Below are positions 8,506 to 19,969 of a stretch of DNA of 52,213 nt, in pieces. Source of the stretch: Croceibacterium ferulae (GTDB taxonomy: Bacteria; Pseudomonadota; Alphaproteobacteria; Sphingomonadales; Sphingomonadaceae); assembly GCF_003660445.1 (NCBI RefSeq), contig NZ_QZVQ01000016.1, forward strand, positions 1 through 52,213, written 5' to 3'. The notes beneath the pieces are model-generated. The model was not told the origin of the DNA. It ran no database searches and saw nothing but the letters and a program-made list of their open reading frames with translations. The first letter of the stretch is position 1. Each line of letters opens with the position of its first letter. Both the position numbers and the translations under genes were made by a program.

Positions 8506-10398
8506 TTAAAAGTTCGTCCAGTCGTCACTGGCAGACGAGGCGACGTAGTGGCCATTGGCGCTGCCATTCGCCTTGGTCTTCATGATCTTTGACGGCTTTT
8601 TCCCCTTCAGGGCCGAAGCCTTTGGGGTGAGGACATCCGGCTTCGCCATGAGCTTACCTTCGCTAACCCCGTCGATGATCCTGAAGTGACCGGCCTTGCC
8701 TGCCAGAGCTTCAGACTCGGTGTTCAGGTTTCGTGCGGCAGCCGAGGTTTCCTCGACCATTGCGGCGTTCTGCTGCGTTGCCTGATCCATGCTGCTCACA
8801 GCGGCGCTGATCTGGCTGATCGCCGCAGCCTGAGCCTGGTTGTCCGACGCCATACCGCCCAGCAGCTGGTGCACTTCGCCAACGCCTTCAGAAATGCCGG
8901 CTAGGGCGCCGTCCACTTTCTGCACCGCCTCAACAGCCGTAACGATATCCGTCTGCGTGAGCGTCAGCTGATCGCGCGCGCGCTTTGCCTCCTCTTCGGC
9001 GCGCATGGCCAGCGCGCTGACAAGATCCGCCACAACCGCAAAGCCGCGGCCGGCATCACCTGCCCGACCCGCCTCCACAGCTGCGTTCATCGCCAGCACG
9101 CGGGTTTGGAACGCAATCTTGTCCACGCCCTCGATCACCTCGTCGATGCCCTTGGCGCTTTCCCGTACGCGGCCCATCGCCTGAACCGCTTCGTCAGCGA
9201 CGCCACGCCCGCCGGACACAGTGCTGATTGCCTCATCGGCCCGGGTCACCGTACGGCCTGCGGCCTCGGCCGTCGCCCTGATCCGACCGTCAATCTGGGT
9301 CAGCGCAGCCGAGGTCTCTTCCAGGCTTGCCGCGTTGCTTTCCGTGCGGCGAGCAAGGTCTTCCGATGCTTGTGCGATCTCGCTCGAGCCGGTGCGAAGG
9401 CTGTGGGAGCTCTCGATCACTGAGCCGATAAGCTCACGCAAATGGGCAACGGCGCCGTTGAAATCCCTTGCGAGCATCTCGTAATCCGCCGGGAAGTCGC
9501 CGGCGATCCGGATAGTGAGGTCGCCGTCGGACAAGCTGGTAAGAGCAGTGCCAAGTGCATCCATCGCGCGAGCGCGATCTGCTTGGCCTGCGGCATTGGC
9601 TGTCTCGGCAGCCTGCTTAGCGATGGTTGCTTGCCGGAAGACTTCAAGTGCGGTGCCCATGCGGCCGATCTCGTCACCCCGATCTCGGGCCGGAATATCA
9701 ATTTCCGTCTCACCAGCGGCAAGGCGCTGCATCGCCCCGTTCATTTGGCTGAGCGGGCGGAACATGGCGCGATTGACCAGGAAGCACAGTGTGGCCGCGG
9801 CAAGTGCAATGAGAACGCAGGCGATCGCCATTGAGCGGCGTAGATCGCTTATGGACGCAGTGACCTCTGCCTTGGGAATGCCGACGTAAAGGACACCGAT
9901 CGTCTCGCCGGCGGCGTTCTTAATTGGATCGTAAGCGGTGTAGAAGGTCTCGCCAAGGATGTCGGCTTCCCCGCGATAGGGGGTGCCTTGCCCCAGTACG
10001 GCGTCGCGGGCTTCACCGGCGGCCAGCCTTGTACCAATCGCACGAGTGCCGTCGGGCTTCCTGACATTGCTGGTGACGCGCAAGTCACCCATAAAGATGG
10101 TAGCCGTCCCGCCAACCAGCGCCTTCACTCTGTCAACCGGCTCGCTCCAATCGTTAAGCAATTGGTCGCCCACGAAGAGTTTATCGCCCTCGCGACGGAA
10201 CTCCGAGCCGTAACTACGTAGAACGTCCCAGGCGACCCTCATATTCGTCTCTTGACGCTCGGCAGCGGTGCGGGCCGCATTGTCGGTAACGGCACCGTCG
10301 CTGACGAAGAATGTGCCCGTCGCCAGCAGTAGCAAGGCGCAAATGGTCAGTGCAGTCGTTTTTGCTGCGAGGGAAAGATTGCGGATACGGGCGAACAT
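8506..10398 (-). CDS. Methyl-accepting chemotaxis protein with Cache-type sensor
   Basis: 630 residues. Two membrane segments at about 11-32 and 188-212 flank a periplasmic single-Cache-type domain ([20 protein letters not shown] is characteristic). A HAMP domain at about 213-268 leads to a long coiled signalling domain. Its hairpin tip has [20 protein letters not shown], with Arg, Met and Gly replacing usual residues. The protein ends DDWTNF, an xWxxF tail of the kind that docks CheR/CheB. ATG 10398 has GAGG five bases upstream. No che genes are in the window, so it must feed a chemotaxis core elsewhere. Confidence 0.93.
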   Translation of the reverse strand: MFARIRNLSLAAKTTALTICALLLLATGTFFVSDGAVTDNAARTAAERQETNMRVAWDVLRSYGSEFRREGDKLFVGDQLLNDWSEPVDRVKALVGGTATIFMGDLRVTSNVRKPDGTRAIGTRLAAGEARDAVLGQGTPYRGEADILGETFYTAYDPIKNAAGETIGVLYVGIPKAEVTASISDLRRSMAIACVLIALAAATLCFLVNRAMFRPLSQMNGAMQRLAAGETEIDIPARDRGDEIGRMGTALEVFRQATIAKQAAETANAAGQADRARAMDALGTALTSLSDGDLTIRIAGDFPADYEMLARDFNGAVAHLRELIGSVIESSHSLRTGSSEIAQASEDLARRTESNAASLEETSAALTQIDGRIRATAEAAGRTVTRADEAISTVSGGRGVADEAVQAMGRVRESAKGIDEVIEGVDKIAFQTRVLAMNAAVEAGRAGDAGRGFAVVADLVSALAMRAEEEAKRARDQLTLTQTDIVTAVEAVQKVDGALAGISEGVGEVHQLLGGMASDNQAQAAAISQISAAVSSMDQATQQNAAMVEETSAAARNLNTESEALAGKAGHFRIIDGVSEGKLMAKPDVLTPKASALKGKKPSKIMKTKANGSANGHYVASSASDDWTNF

Positions 10399-10628
10399 GA
10401 AGGCCTCGTGCTTTGCCTAGGCGCGCAGGCCCAAGGGACAATTTCTGGTTCCTCTATTGTAGGAGAAGTTCTCGCGGAACGGCCGGAGGGAAGGTCGCCC
10501 GCGCTGGATCGGCGAAGCTGTGGCCCGCTTATCGGGACCCATCCGGTAGGGCCTGCTCGTAGGAAATTTCAACGAGCCGCAGTCGGCTTTGAAAGCTGAG
10601 ATGCTCACGTCGGCTTTCAAGCAGCATC

Positions 10629-11108
10629 TTAGGGCCGAGCGCCGACCCGGAACAGGCGCTGTCCGACGGCCATGAACAGCGGCTCGCACGTCGCGACCTG
10701 GTCGGCGGGGCCCGCGGCGACCACGACCAACTGGCCCGTCTCGGCGGCGACCGGCCTGCCGAAGACAGGGGCCGATATGAACCCGCGGCCGCCCCGGTGA
10801 TCCGCTGCCAGCCGGTCGGCGAGCGCGACGCTGATCGTGCTGTGCGAGACATGAATCGCGGCGCTGCCGAGAATGCCGTCTTCACCGTAGACCGCCGCTT
10901 CCGCGGCGGCATCGTCGGCGAGCATAGACATGACGACATCGGCATCGGCCGCGTCGCGCGGTGACGTCGCACGCCGCGCACCTGCCTCGACAAGCGGATC
11001 GGGTTTTTCCGGTGAGCGGTTCCACACCGCCAGGTCGTGACCCGCCTTGAGGAGATTGGCCGCCATGGCGCTGCCCATCCGGCCGAGCCCGATGAAACCG
11101 ACCTTCAT
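10629..11108 (-). pseudogene. Truncated 6-phosphogluconate/3-hydroxyisobutyrate-type dehydrogenase
   Basis: The N-terminal Rossmann domain is complete: GFIGLGRMGSAMAANLLKAG for NAD(P), then the substrate-site motif GRGFISAPVFGRP. Translation stops after about 159 residues at FRVGARP, where family members run to about 290 with an all-helical C-terminal domain. No frame downstream (toward 10399) resumes that domain, so the 3' half is deleted, not merely frameshifted. It overlaps the SDR gene by four bases (ATGA), so it was the last gene of the oxidoreductase operon. This is the left edge of the oxidoreductase block. Confidence 0.85.
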
Positions 11109-11950
11109 GCTGCGCCGCCTTCCATGTGCTCCTTGAACGCCTCGGCATAATCGGGATGCCAGCGCGACAGAGCCGGACGGTTCTCGATGACGTCGCCGGC
11201 ACCCCAGGCGATCCGGCGCTCGTCGACCGCGCGGGTCACGTCATTGTCCGGGCACAGGATGTAGAAGTCGCCTTGCGCCATGCTCGCCAGCATGAAGTCG
11301 GCGACCTGCTCGGCGGTCCACGCGGCCGCCGGCTTCTCCGCAACGCCGCGACGTCTGGTAAACCCGGTGTAGGTGAAGCCTGGGATCAGCAGATGGGCAC
11401 TGACGCGTCCGCCGGTGCCAAGCAGATCGTGCGCGAGTGACTCCGTGAACGCCTTCAGTCCCGCCTTGCTGACGTTGTACGCGGTGTCTCCGGGCGGAAG
11501 GGTGATGCCCTGCTTGGACCCCGTGTTGACGATTGCGCATTGCCAATCTGCGTCGATCATCCCGGGCAGGAACGCCTGCACGCCGTACACTACACCCATC
11601 AGGTTGGTCGCGATCGTCTGCTCCCAAATGTCGGGTCCCGCGAGGATACCGCCGCCGCCCTCGCGCCCGGCATTGTTCATCAGCAGCGATACGGGGCCGA
11701 GCGCATCGGCGGCCTGCCTGAGCGCCTCGATCTGAGTTCGATCGCTGACGTCCGTCCGGAGCGAACGTACCTCGGCGCCTTGCCCGCGCAGATCCTCGGC
11801 GGCCGCGTGAAGTCGAGCCTCGTCGACATCGGCGAGGACGAGGCGCATGCCGGCGGCACTCATCTTCTGGGCAACCGCCAGACCGATGCCGCTGGCAGCC
11901 CCGGTTATGACTGCGACGCGATCGGCTGCGATGGCGGGATGCTGATCCAT
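11105..11950 (-). CDS. Classical short-chain dehydrogenase/reductase
   Basis: 281 residues, ATG 11950 with GAAGGA six bases upstream. It has the classical SDR signatures: TGAASGIG for the cofactor (about 16-23), the MNNAGREG motif and the catalytic YNVSK with an upstream Ser (NTGSKQG). The cofactor is NAD(P)(H) and the substrate unknown. It is part of a minus-strand operon (15096 to 10629) of dehydrogenases with short gaps or overlaps. The extended C-terminal tail after about residue 230 is slightly longer than a minimal SDR. Confidence 0.9.
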   Translation of the reverse strand: MDQHPAIAADRVAVITGAASGIGLAVAQKMSAAGMRLVLADVDEARLHAAAEDLRGQGAEVRSLRTDVSDRTQIEALRQAADALGPVSLLMNNAGREGGGGILAGPDIWEQTIATNLMGVVYGVQAFLPGMIDADWQCAIVNTGSKQGITLPPGDTAYNVSKAGLKAFTESLAHDLLGTGGRVSAHLLIPGFTYTGFTRRRGVAEKPAAAWTAEQVADFMLASMAQGDFYILCPDNDVTRAVDERRIAWGAGDVIENRPALSRWHPDYAEAFKEHMEGGAA

Positions 11951-11965
11951 ATGTCGTCCTTCAAA

Positions 11966-13009
11966 TCAGGGAAGGATGCGCTGGCGCTTGAGGCTGTCGA
12001 TGGCGCTCAGCAGAGAGGCGGTCGAGTTCATCCGCTCGGTGAACCCATGCTCGTAGATCTTGTTCACGTCGGAGATGACGTCGGTTTCGGTGTGGAAGAT
12101 GAAGTCGCCGAAGCCCCAGCCGATGAGACGGACGAGCTCTGGCTCGATCAGACCGTGTCTCTCGGCCAGCGTGCGCCACAGCGGCCCCTTGTCGGCCATG
12201 TGCCGGGTCAGCGTCAGCGGCACGGGCGACGCGGTCTCCAGATCCAGATGGCGCGCCACATCGCTCCACATCCGCTCCCAGCGGAAGACGTCGCCGTCGG
12301 TGACGTTGAACGCCTCGCCGCCGGCGCGATCGCTGGTCGCGGCCCACAGGCTGGCACGGGCAAGCAGGCGCGAATCGGTGAACTGGACGAGCTGCCCGTA
12401 GGCCTTGTCAGTGCCGGGAAAGCGCAGGGGAATACCGAGCGCGCGGCTGATCTCGGCGAAGGCGCCCACAACCAGCGCGATGTTCATCGGGTTGCCGCAG
12501 ATGTCGCCGACCACCACGTCTGGCCGCAGGGCGACATAGTCCCAGCGGCTGCGTGCGGCGCGTTCGCGCAGCACCGACTCCTGCGCCATGTAGAGGTTTG
12601 GTGGCATGTGCGGCGGATCGCTCTCGCGGGCCGGCGTCGGCACCTTGGCGCCCAGATGGATGCCGTAGATCTTGAAGCCCTGGTAGATGATCACGCGCTG
12701 AAGCGGAGCGCCTGCGGCCTCCAGCCCGTCTAGCAGGTTGCCGAGCATTGCGGCGTTGCGCGTCGCTTCGGTGGCAAGATCGGGGTCGGGTGCAAGCGCC
12801 GCGTAGAACAGGTGCGTCGTGTCCCTCGCCTCGCGCAACGCGGCGGCCGTGCGCTCGGCGTCGGTGAGGTCCGCCTGGATAGACGCATGATCGCGCAGTT
12901 TGCGGCGCGACAGGCCACGCACCTTCCACCCGTTGCCATCCAGCTCGCGCATCAAGGCGTCACCGATGATCCCGGCAGCGCCTGCGACCAATGCCGAGCC
13001 CGTCACCAT
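11966..13009 (-). CDS. PRISE-like (progesterone 5-beta-reductase/iridoid synthase type) SDR
   Basis: 347 residues. An N-terminal nucleotide-binding GAAGIIGDAL and the SRR motif for NADP 2'-phosphate precede YQGFKIYGIHLG and NLYMAQESVL. These resemble the displaced active-site region of the PRISE group of atypical SDRs that reduce enone C=C bonds. The start overlaps the upstream dehydrogenase stop (ATGGTGA), so the two are coupled. An enone reductase beside alcohol dehydrogenases suggests stepwise reduction of unsaturated carbonyl compounds; the substrate is unknown. Confidence 0.82.
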   Translation of the reverse strand: MVTGSALVAGAAGIIGDALMRELDGNGWKVRGLSRRKLRDHASIQADLTDAERTAAALREARDTTHLFYAALAPDPDLATEATRNAAMLGNLLDGLEAAGAPLQRVIIYQGFKIYGIHLGAKVPTPARESDPPHMPPNLYMAQESVLRERAARSRWDYVALRPDVVVGDICGNPMNIALVVGAFAEISRALGIPLRFPGTDKAYGQLVQFTDSRLLARASLWAATSDRAGGEAFNVTDGDVFRWERMWSDVARHLDLETASPVPLTLTRHMADKGPLWRTLAERHGLIEPELVRLIGWGFGDFIFHTETDVISDVNKIYEHGFTERMNSTASLLSAIDSLKRQRILP

Positions 13010-14010
13010 TCGACTCCGATTTTCCCGAAGTGCTCGCCGCTCATCTCGAACCGGAACGCCTCGGCCAACTGCTCGAGCGGAAAGCGCCGGTCGACCACCG
13101 GGCGGATGCCGCCGGCGTCCAGCGCACGGACGAAGTCCTGCTGTTCACGCCGGCTTCCGACGATCAACCCCTGCAGGCGCGCCTGCTTGGCCATCAGGGC
13201 TGCCGTTGGCACCTCCCCCGCGCCGCCGGTCAGCACGCCGATCAGGGAGATATGGCCGCCGACCCGCACCGCTTCGATCGACTGGCCGAGCGTGCCCGGG
13301 CCACCCACTTCCACCACATGATCGACGCCGCGGCCGCCCGTCCACTCGCGGACGACGCTGCCCCAATCCTGCTGCTCGCGATAGTTCACGAGGAAGTCGG
13401 CGCCGAGTTCTCGCGCCCGTTCCAACTTCTTGCCGGAGGACGAGGTGATCGCGACGGTCGCGCCCATCAGCTTTGCGATCTGGAGCGCCCAGATCGACAC
13501 GCCGCCGGTGCCGAGCAGCAGCACCGTGTCGCCCGCCTTGAGCTTGCCGTCGACGACAAGCGCCCGCCATGCGGTCAAGCCTGCCGTCGTGATTGTCGCC
13601 GCCTCGACCGCGTCATAGCCCTTTGGTGCGCGGGTGAAGGCTGTGGCGGGAAGCACCACATGCTCCCGCGCGAAGCCATCGATCCCATCGCCGGGGGTGC
13701 GGCTGAAGTCGCCGATCGTCGGCATGCCATCCTGCCAGTCGGGGAAGAAGCAGGACACAACCATATCGCCGGGCGCGAACTCGCTCACGCCAGTGCCCAC
13801 GCTCTCGACCACACCCGCTCCGTCGGCGAGCGGAATGCGGCCATCCTCAGCCGGCATGCGGCCGAGGATGACGCCCAAGTCATGGAAGTTCAGCGAGCTG
13901 CCGTGCAGCGCGACCCGGATTTCGCCTGGGCCAGGCTGCCCAGGATCGGGCTTATTTTCCAGGATCAACCGATCGAGACCGGCTGGCGATCGCAGCGCCA
14001 TCACCTTCAT
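13003..14010 (-). CDS. Zinc-independent MDR alcohol dehydrogenase/quinone reductase-like
   Basis: 335 residues, ATG 14010 with AAGGAG nine bases upstream. This is a medium-chain dehydrogenase fold with the GroES-like N-terminal part (SLNFHDLGVILG, PLADGAGVVESVG) and Rossmann motif GTGGVSIWALQIA. The Cys/His zinc ligands of true alcohol dehydrogenases are missing, which fits the zinc-independent NADPH-dependent oxidoreductase branch. It overlaps the following SDR by seven bases and lies 30 bp from the preceding zinc enzyme. Confidence 0.9.
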   Translation of the reverse strand: MKVMALRSPAGLDRLILENKPDPGQPGPGEIRVALHGSSLNFHDLGVILGRMPAEDGRIPLADGAGVVESVGTGVSEFAPGDMVVSCFFPDWQDGMPTIGDFSRTPGDGIDGFAREHVVLPATAFTRAPKGYDAVEAATITTAGLTAWRALVVDGKLKAGDTVLLLGTGGVSIWALQIAKLMGATVAITSSSGKKLERARELGADFLVNYREQQDWGSVVREWTGGRGVDHVVEVGGPGTLGQSIEAVRVGGHISLIGVLTGGAGEVPTAALMAKQARLQGLIVGSRREQQDFVRALDAGGIRPVVDRRFPLEQLAEAFRFEMSGEHFGKIGVEW

Positions 14011-14040
14011 CGAGATCGTCTCCTTACCAAGCCACGGCAG

Positions 14041-15096
14041 TCAGGCCGCGAGCGTGCTGTTGTCGATCACGAAGCGGTACTTCACGTCGCTGCGCTGCAT
14101 CCGGTCGTAAGCCTCGTCGATCTGCTGGATGCGGATCATCTCCACGTCCGCGACGATCCCGTGGCTTGCACAGAAATCGAGCATCTCCTGCGTCTCGGCG
14201 ATGCCGCCGATCAGCGATCCGGCGATCGCGCGGCGCTGAAAGATCAGGGTACCGACATTAGGCGACGGGTGCGGATGCTCCGGAACGCCAACCAGCGTCA
14301 GCGTGCCGTCACGTTTGAGGAGAACGGTGAGGGCGTCGAGGTCGTGGCTTGCTGCGACCGTGTCGAGGATGAAGTCAAAGCTGCCTGCATGGCTCTCCAC
14401 CTCTTCGGCGTTCCGCGAGTTAATGACCTCGTCAGCCCCGAGCTTCATCGCGTCCTCGCGCTTGCGCTCGGACGTGGTGAAGGCGACAACTTTTGCGCCC
14501 ATGGCGTGGGCGATCTTGATCGCCATGTGACCTAAACCGCCAATCCCCACCACGCCGACCTTCTTCCCTGGCCCCACGTTCCAGTGGCGCAGCGGCGAGT
14601 AGGTGGTGATGCCGGCGCAGAGCAGCGGCGCGACCGCGGCGAGCTGGTCCTCGGGATGGCGAATGTGGAGGACGAAATTTTCGTCCACAACGATCCGTTG
14701 CGAATATCCGCCGAGCGTGTGGCAGGGTGGGTCGTTGGTCGCACCATTGTAGGTGCCGACGAAACCGGTCCCAGTGCAATATTGCTCCTCGCCGTCCTGG
14801 CATGAGGGACACTGACGGCAGCTGTCGACCATGCAGCCAACGCCCACCGTGTCACCGATCTTGAACCGGGTGACCTGCTCGCCCACCGCGCTGACCTGGC
14901 CGACGATCTCGTGGCCGGGCACGCAGGGATAGAACGTGCCGCCCCATTCGGAGCGGACCTGGTGCAGGTCGGAGTGGCAGACCCCGCAATAGGCGATCTC
15001 GATCTGGACGTCACTGGGGCCCGGCGCGCGGCGCTCGATCTGGATGGGCTCGAGCGGCTTGTCGGCGGCATAGGCGCCGTAGGCAGGAATCGTCAT
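14041..15096 (-). CDS. Zinc-dependent NAD(P) alcohol/aldehyde reductase (cinnamyl-alcohol dehydrogenase type)
   Basis: 351 residues from the ATG at 15096; an ATG at 15102 lies too close to the GGGGAG box. Catalytic zinc ligands are seen in YCGVCHSDLH and GHEIVG, and the structural zinc in CRQCPSCQDGEEQYC. The Rossmann motif is GIGGLGHMAIKIAHAMG. It belongs with YahK/Ahr-like enzymes that reduce a wide range of aldehydes with NADPH. It is the first gene of the minus-strand operon. A 260-bp divergent promoter region separates it from the aldo/keto reductase. Confidence 0.92.
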   Translation of the reverse strand: MTIPAYGAYAADKPLEPIQIERRAPGPSDVQIEIAYCGVCHSDLHQVRSEWGGTFYPCVPGHEIVGQVSAVGEQVTRFKIGDTVGVGCMVDSCRQCPSCQDGEEQYCTGTGFVGTYNGATNDPPCHTLGGYSQRIVVDENFVLHIRHPEDQLAAVAPLLCAGITTYSPLRHWNVGPGKKVGVVGIGGLGHMAIKIAHAMGAKVVAFTTSERKREDAMKLGADEVINSRNAEEVESHAGSFDFILDTVAASHDLDALTVLLKRDGTLTLVGVPEHPHPSPNVGTLIFQRRAIAGSLIGGIAETQEMLDFCASHGIVADVEMIRIQQIDEAYDRMQRSDVKYRFVIDNSTLAA

Positions 15097-15314
15097 GCGC
15101 ATTCTCCCCGGTGATCGATGGTGAGGTTCAGTCTTCCCAACGCTTCAACAGCCAAGAAGGCCCGGCAATGCGACGCAGACCCGGCACAGGCTGACGAGCC
15201 CGCCGGCACCCGCCAGGATCCTCGCCTTGCAGAATCGCTGAACCGAAGTGGCCAAGTCGATGGTTCTTGGGCTCGAACGACCCGTCGTCCGGCGATGCTG
15301 CTCGTTATGAATGA

Positions 15315-16343
<1,029 letters not shown>

Positions 16344-16365
16344 ATAGAATCGGAGCTGAGAATAG

Positions 16366-16482
16366 ATGAAAATGCAGGATCTGACCGGCAAGGTCGCGGT
16401 CATCACAGGCGCGTCGAGCGGCATCGGCGAGGCGAACCTAATGGATGCGATTGGAGCGATCGCCGGCAGACTTCGGAACTGA
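16366..16482 (+). pseudogene. N-terminal stub of a short-chain dehydrogenase
   Basis: ATG 16366 (or 16372) opens MKMQDLTGKVAVITG and the cofactor motif TGASSGIGEA. After about residue 23 (base 16434) the similarity to SDRs stops abruptly, and the frame ends at TGA 16482 after 38 codons. Family members have about 245 residues. The break marks the right edge of the oxidoreductase block, mirroring the deletion at 10629. Confidence 0.8.
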
Positions 16483-17097
16483 TCTGCGCCCTGATGCACA
16501 CCGTGCCTGAGAGAAGCACCCGCCCTCTTGGTGACACATACCCAAGTCGGCACAACTTGGCGCCCAGCCTTGGCACTTCAACATAGCGCTTGATAAGCGA
16601 GCCGGATCAGCATCGTAACGAAGGTCCTGTTCCGTGATAGCAGTCCTCATGGCAGCGGTCCCATCCTCGCAGCGAAAGCTTTGATACCCGGCGCCTAGCC
16701 GGTTGGTTCCGAAATTGTGTTCTGACAAACGTTTGTAATGCAGTGCTTTAAAGCGCTCCCGAGGCGGCTCGGGGACAGACTCACGGTACTGCTCTGCCGC
16801 TGGTCAACGTCCGCTTCGGCCATTTGGACGCCCAAAGCAGACCGAATTCTACCCACCTCAACCAAGCCGATGCCGCATACGCGAAATTCGAGATTCAGGA
16901 GATCTGCGACCCTCCCAATCGGGACGGTTGCCGTCAGGAAGCTGGTCAAGCGGCCGACGGCACCGAGTGCGACGCTGAGCTTCTGCTACAAAACTGATCC
17001 CTGCTGCTACCCCATGTCTGTTAACGCTTTTTTAATCATGGTTCGTCAGTCTCGTCGTTGGGCGGATGTGGGAACAACGGAACGTGGGAGAAACAAA
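16483..17097. other. Intergenic, mostly non-coding
   Basis: This is the sequence between the SDR stub and the 52-aa gene. Open frames on both strands here have no recognisable motif; a minus-strand frame starting MRTAITEQDL near 16650 has a plausible start but no known family. The only clear signal is the CtrA-type box at 17021-17035. Confidence 0.5.
17021..17035. promoter_or_regulatory. Perfect CtrA-type box TTAA-N7-TTAA
   Basis: The sequence is TTAA, CGCTTTT, TTAA, a full match to the CtrA recognition pattern of alphaproteobacteria. It lies about 63 bases upstream of the ATG at 17098, a normal distance for an activator site overlapping a -35 region. Scanning by eye I found no second perfect copy in the window. 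Confidence 0.55.
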
Positions 17098-17256
17098 ATG
17101 GCCAGTTTCAAGGATCCGCGCGAAGCTGCGACGCGCTTCCGCGGCATCGCCCGCCTCCTGACAGACGCCGGCGATGCCGAGATTGTTCAGCAGTATGCGA
17201 GAGAACTTGAGCAGGCCGCTCGGTCGCGTTCTGGGCCCACTAGTGCGAGGATGTGA
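17098..17256 (+). CDS. Small conserved-looking protein (52 aa), possible CtrA target
   Basis: ATG 17098 with GGGAGA seven bases upstream. The product begins MASFKDPREAATRFRGIARL and is predicted to be two amphipathic helices ending in a basic Ser/Arg tail, with no signal peptide. I do not recognise a named family. The good ribosome binding site, clean composition and the CtrA-type box upstream argue that it is real. It precedes the hybrid kinase by 219 bases on the same strand. Its role is unknown. Confidence 0.65.
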   Translation: MASFKDPREAATRFRGIARLLTDAGDAEIVQQYARELEQAARSRSGPTSARM

Positions 17257-17475
17257 GGGCACTCCCCCGCATTGCTGAGTATCTTGCGCTGAAAGAGGTC
17301 GGTTCCGGCTGAGGGCGAAATGACACTTCAGGCGAAATGGCAGCAAGTGGGTGATTGTGTTGAAAAACTCTCGCTTGCAGTATGTGCGCGTGCTGTACCG
17401 GTCAGGTGATTGATCCCTCGATGATGGTCAGCAATCGGGGCGATAACGGGGGTTTTCTGGCGGGTTGAGGGGACG

Positions 17476-19767
17476 ATGAAGCGTAAAGCCGCGGTTGCGA
17501 ATGCAATTATCGACAGCGCAGTCGATTACGCGATCATCTCGCTGGATGCCGAAGGCGTGATTACCAGCTGGAACGCAGGTGCCGAGCACGTATTGGGCTG
17601 GCGGGCTTCCGAGGCGCTGGGCCAGTCTTGTGACATGATCTTCACGCCGGAGGATCGGGCGACCGGCGCGCCGCAGCAGGAGATGCGAGAGGCTGACGAG
17701 GCGGGCCGCGCTGCGGACGGGCGTTGGCACATGCGCCAGGACGGTAGCCGCTTCTTCGCGACGGGCGAATTGATGCCTCTTCGACAGGAAGAGGGTGGAT
17801 ACCTCAAGATCCTTCGTGACCGCACCGAGCAGCGCTGCGCCGAATTGGCCTTGGAGGAGAGCAGGCAAGCCACCAGCGGCGCTAATGCCATGCTGGCTGA
17901 GCTTACCGAATCGCTGCCCGATCCCTTCTATGCCGTCGATGCGGAATGGCGCTTCACCTACGTCAACCGCAAGGCAGGCGAGCTATGGAACCGTGCTCCG
18001 CAGGACCTGATCGGAATGGTTTACTGGGACGAGTTCCCCCAGGCGGTCGGCAGCGAGCCGTATCATGCGCAACAGCGGTCAATGCGTGAACGACGTCCCA
18101 TCCGGCTCGAAGCTCGCTCGCCCATTCTTCACAAATGGGTCGACATCGACATCCACCCGGTCGCAACTGGTGGATTGGCCGTCTACTTCAAGGACATCAG
18201 CCAGAGAAAAGCGGCAGAGATCGCGCTCAAGGAGCGGAACGACACTCTGGCGGAGCGGGTGGAGGAACGCACTCGCGAACGCGACCGTGTGTGGCGCCTC
18301 TCGAGCGATCTGATGGGTGTTTGCAGAGCCGATGGCCGCCTCCACACCGTCAATGCGGCCTGGACGGCGATGCTTGGCTGGACCGAGGAGGAGTTGCTCC
18401 AAGGCAACTTCGTCGAGCTGATTCACCCCGACGACCGGGACGCAATGAGAGCAGAGTTTGCCCGGTTGGAGAAAGGCGAGGCGGCAGCACATTTCGAAAA
18501 TCGATTTCGCTGCCGCGACGGAAGCTACCGTCTAATTTCCTGGGCGACAGCGTCCGAGGCGGGCCTCTTTTATTCCATCGGGCGCGACAAAACGGAACGT
18601 CGGAAGATAGAGGAGCAACTTCGCCAAAGCCAGAAGATGGAAGCAGTGGGGCAGCTTACGGGCGGTCTGGCGCACGACTTCAACAACCTGCTGACCGGGA
18701 TCAGCGGTAGTCTGGAGATGATGGCAATCCGGATCGAGCAGGGGCGGATCGGCGAGCTCGAGAAGTACAATGCGGTAGCACAAGCAGCTGCCAAGCGGGC
18801 GGCCGCGCTGACTCACCGGCTGCTGGCCTTCTCCCGCCGGCAGACGCTTGACCCAAAGCACGTCGATCCTAACCGGCTCATCAAAGGCATGCTGGACCTG
18901 ATCGTGCGCACGGTAGGCCCTGAGGTCGAGACCAGGTTCGTGCCGGGTGAAGCACTATCGACGACGCTGGTCGACCCGAATGAATTGGAAAATGCGTTGC
19001 TGAACCTATGCATCAACGCTCGTGACGCGATGCCGAGCGGCGGCAATCTAACCATCGAGACGAGCAACAGGACACTCGACGAGCGTACGGCACGCCTGCA
19101 CGAACTGGAGCCGGGCCGCTACGCTGTGGTCTGCGTGTCGGATAGCGGTACCGGCATGACGCCTGACGTGATCGCCAAGGCATTCGACCCATTCTTCACG
19201 ACTAAGCCGATCGGCGTCGGCACCGGGCTTGGTCTGTCGATGACCTACGGTTTCGCCCGCCAGTCAGGCGGCAACGTGCGCATCCACTCGCAACCAGAGC
19301 AAGGGACGACGGTCTGTATCTACCTCCCCTCACACACTGGTGAGGCTCAGATCGATGAGGGCGATCACGAGCTGGCTGAAGCACCGCGCGCGCAGATTGG
19401 GGAGACGGTGCTGGTCGTGGATGACGAGCCGTCAGTTCGGATGCTCGTGACCGATGTGCTCGAGGAGCTGGGCTACACAGCAATCGAGGCGGCAGATGGC
19501 GCGGCCGGGTTGAAGGTGCTGCAATCCGATGCACGCATTGACCTTCTCGTTTCAGACGTCGGGCTGCCTGGCGGCATGAACGGGCGGCAGATGGCCGATG
19601 CCGCACGTGCAAGCCGGCCTGACCTGAAGGTGCTCTTCATCACCGGCTATGCTGAAACCGCGGCGATAGGCAAGGAACAGCTTGCGCCCGGAATGCACGT
19701 CATGACCAAGCCATTCGGGATGGAAGTGCTGGCCACTCGGATCAGGACGCTGATTGAAGATGCCTAG
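17476..19767 (+). CDS. Hybrid histidine kinase, three PAS domains plus receiver
   Basis: 763 residues, ATG 17476 after GAGGGGACG. There are no membrane segments. PAS domains lie at about 8-120, 140-250 and 272-375, and a coiled segment ([13 protein letters not shown]) precedes the third. The HisKA box is [16 protein letters not shown] with the phospho-His. The ATPase domain has [17 protein letters not shown] and [11 protein letters not shown]. The C-terminal receiver (about 640-763) has [11 protein letters not shown], the phosphoacceptor in VSDVGLPGG and TKPF. It is a soluble sensor that phosphorylates its own receiver. No HPt or output partner is adjacent. Confidence 0.93.
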   Translation: MKRKAAVANAIIDSAVDYAIISLDAEGVITSWNAGAEHVLGWRASEALGQSCDMIFTPEDRATGAPQQEMREADEAGRAADGRWHMRQDGSRFFATGELMPLRQEEGGYLKILRDRTEQRCAELALEESRQATSGANAMLAELTESLPDPFYAVDAEWRFTYVNRKAGELWNRAPQDLIGMVYWDEFPQAVGSEPYHAQQRSMRERRPIRLEARSPILHKWVDIDIHPVATGGLAVYFKDISQRKAAEIALKERNDTLAERVEERTRERDRVWRLSSDLMGVCRADGRLHTVNAAWTAMLGWTEEELLQGNFVELIHPDDRDAMRAEFARLEKGEAAAHFENRFRCRDGSYRLISWATASEAGLFYSIGRDKTERRKIEEQLRQSQKMEAVGQLTGGLAHDFNNLLTGISGSLEMMAIRIEQGRIGELEKYNAVAQAAAKRAAALTHRLLAFSRRQTLDPKHVDPNRLIKGMLDLIVRTVGPEVETRFVPGEALSTTLVDPNELENALLNLCINARDAMPSGGNLTIETSNRTLDERTARLHELEPGRYAVVCVSDSGTGMTPDVIAKAFDPFFTTKPIGVGTGLGLSMTYGFARQSGGNVRIHSQPEQGTTVCIYLPSHTGEAQIDEGDHELAEAPRAQIGETVLVVDDEPSVRMLVTDVLEELGYTAIEAADGAAGLKVLQSDARIDLLVSDVGLPGGMNGRQMADAARASRPDLKVLFITGYAETAAIGKEQLAPGMHVMTKPFGMEVLATRIRTLIEDA

Positions 19768-19969
19768 AATGGATCTAAGCGCTTGTCCTCGTCCTCGCCG
19801 CAAAGGGGCGGACATGCCCCACTCCTAAGCTCAGGACTTCTCGGCAGCGTGCCTGAGCAGACCGCGTGTTCTGGGCAGCGATTGTCGGCACGTGCACGGC
19901 TGAGTGGGGGGCGTGAGCTGCCCCGGTAAGCCCTCCCACTTCTCTCGTCGTGAGCGCATATCGGGGCCC

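Noticed and set aside
11540-12733. Plus-strand frame of 397 codons
   Set aside because: Antisense to the PRISE-like and classical SDR genes; no motif or start signal.
12991-14535. Long open frame (514 codons) on the plus strand
   Set aside because: It is antisense to two clear MDR dehydrogenases with complete motifs; its own product is rich in His/Arg/Asp with no motif, as expected of a GC-rich shadow frame.
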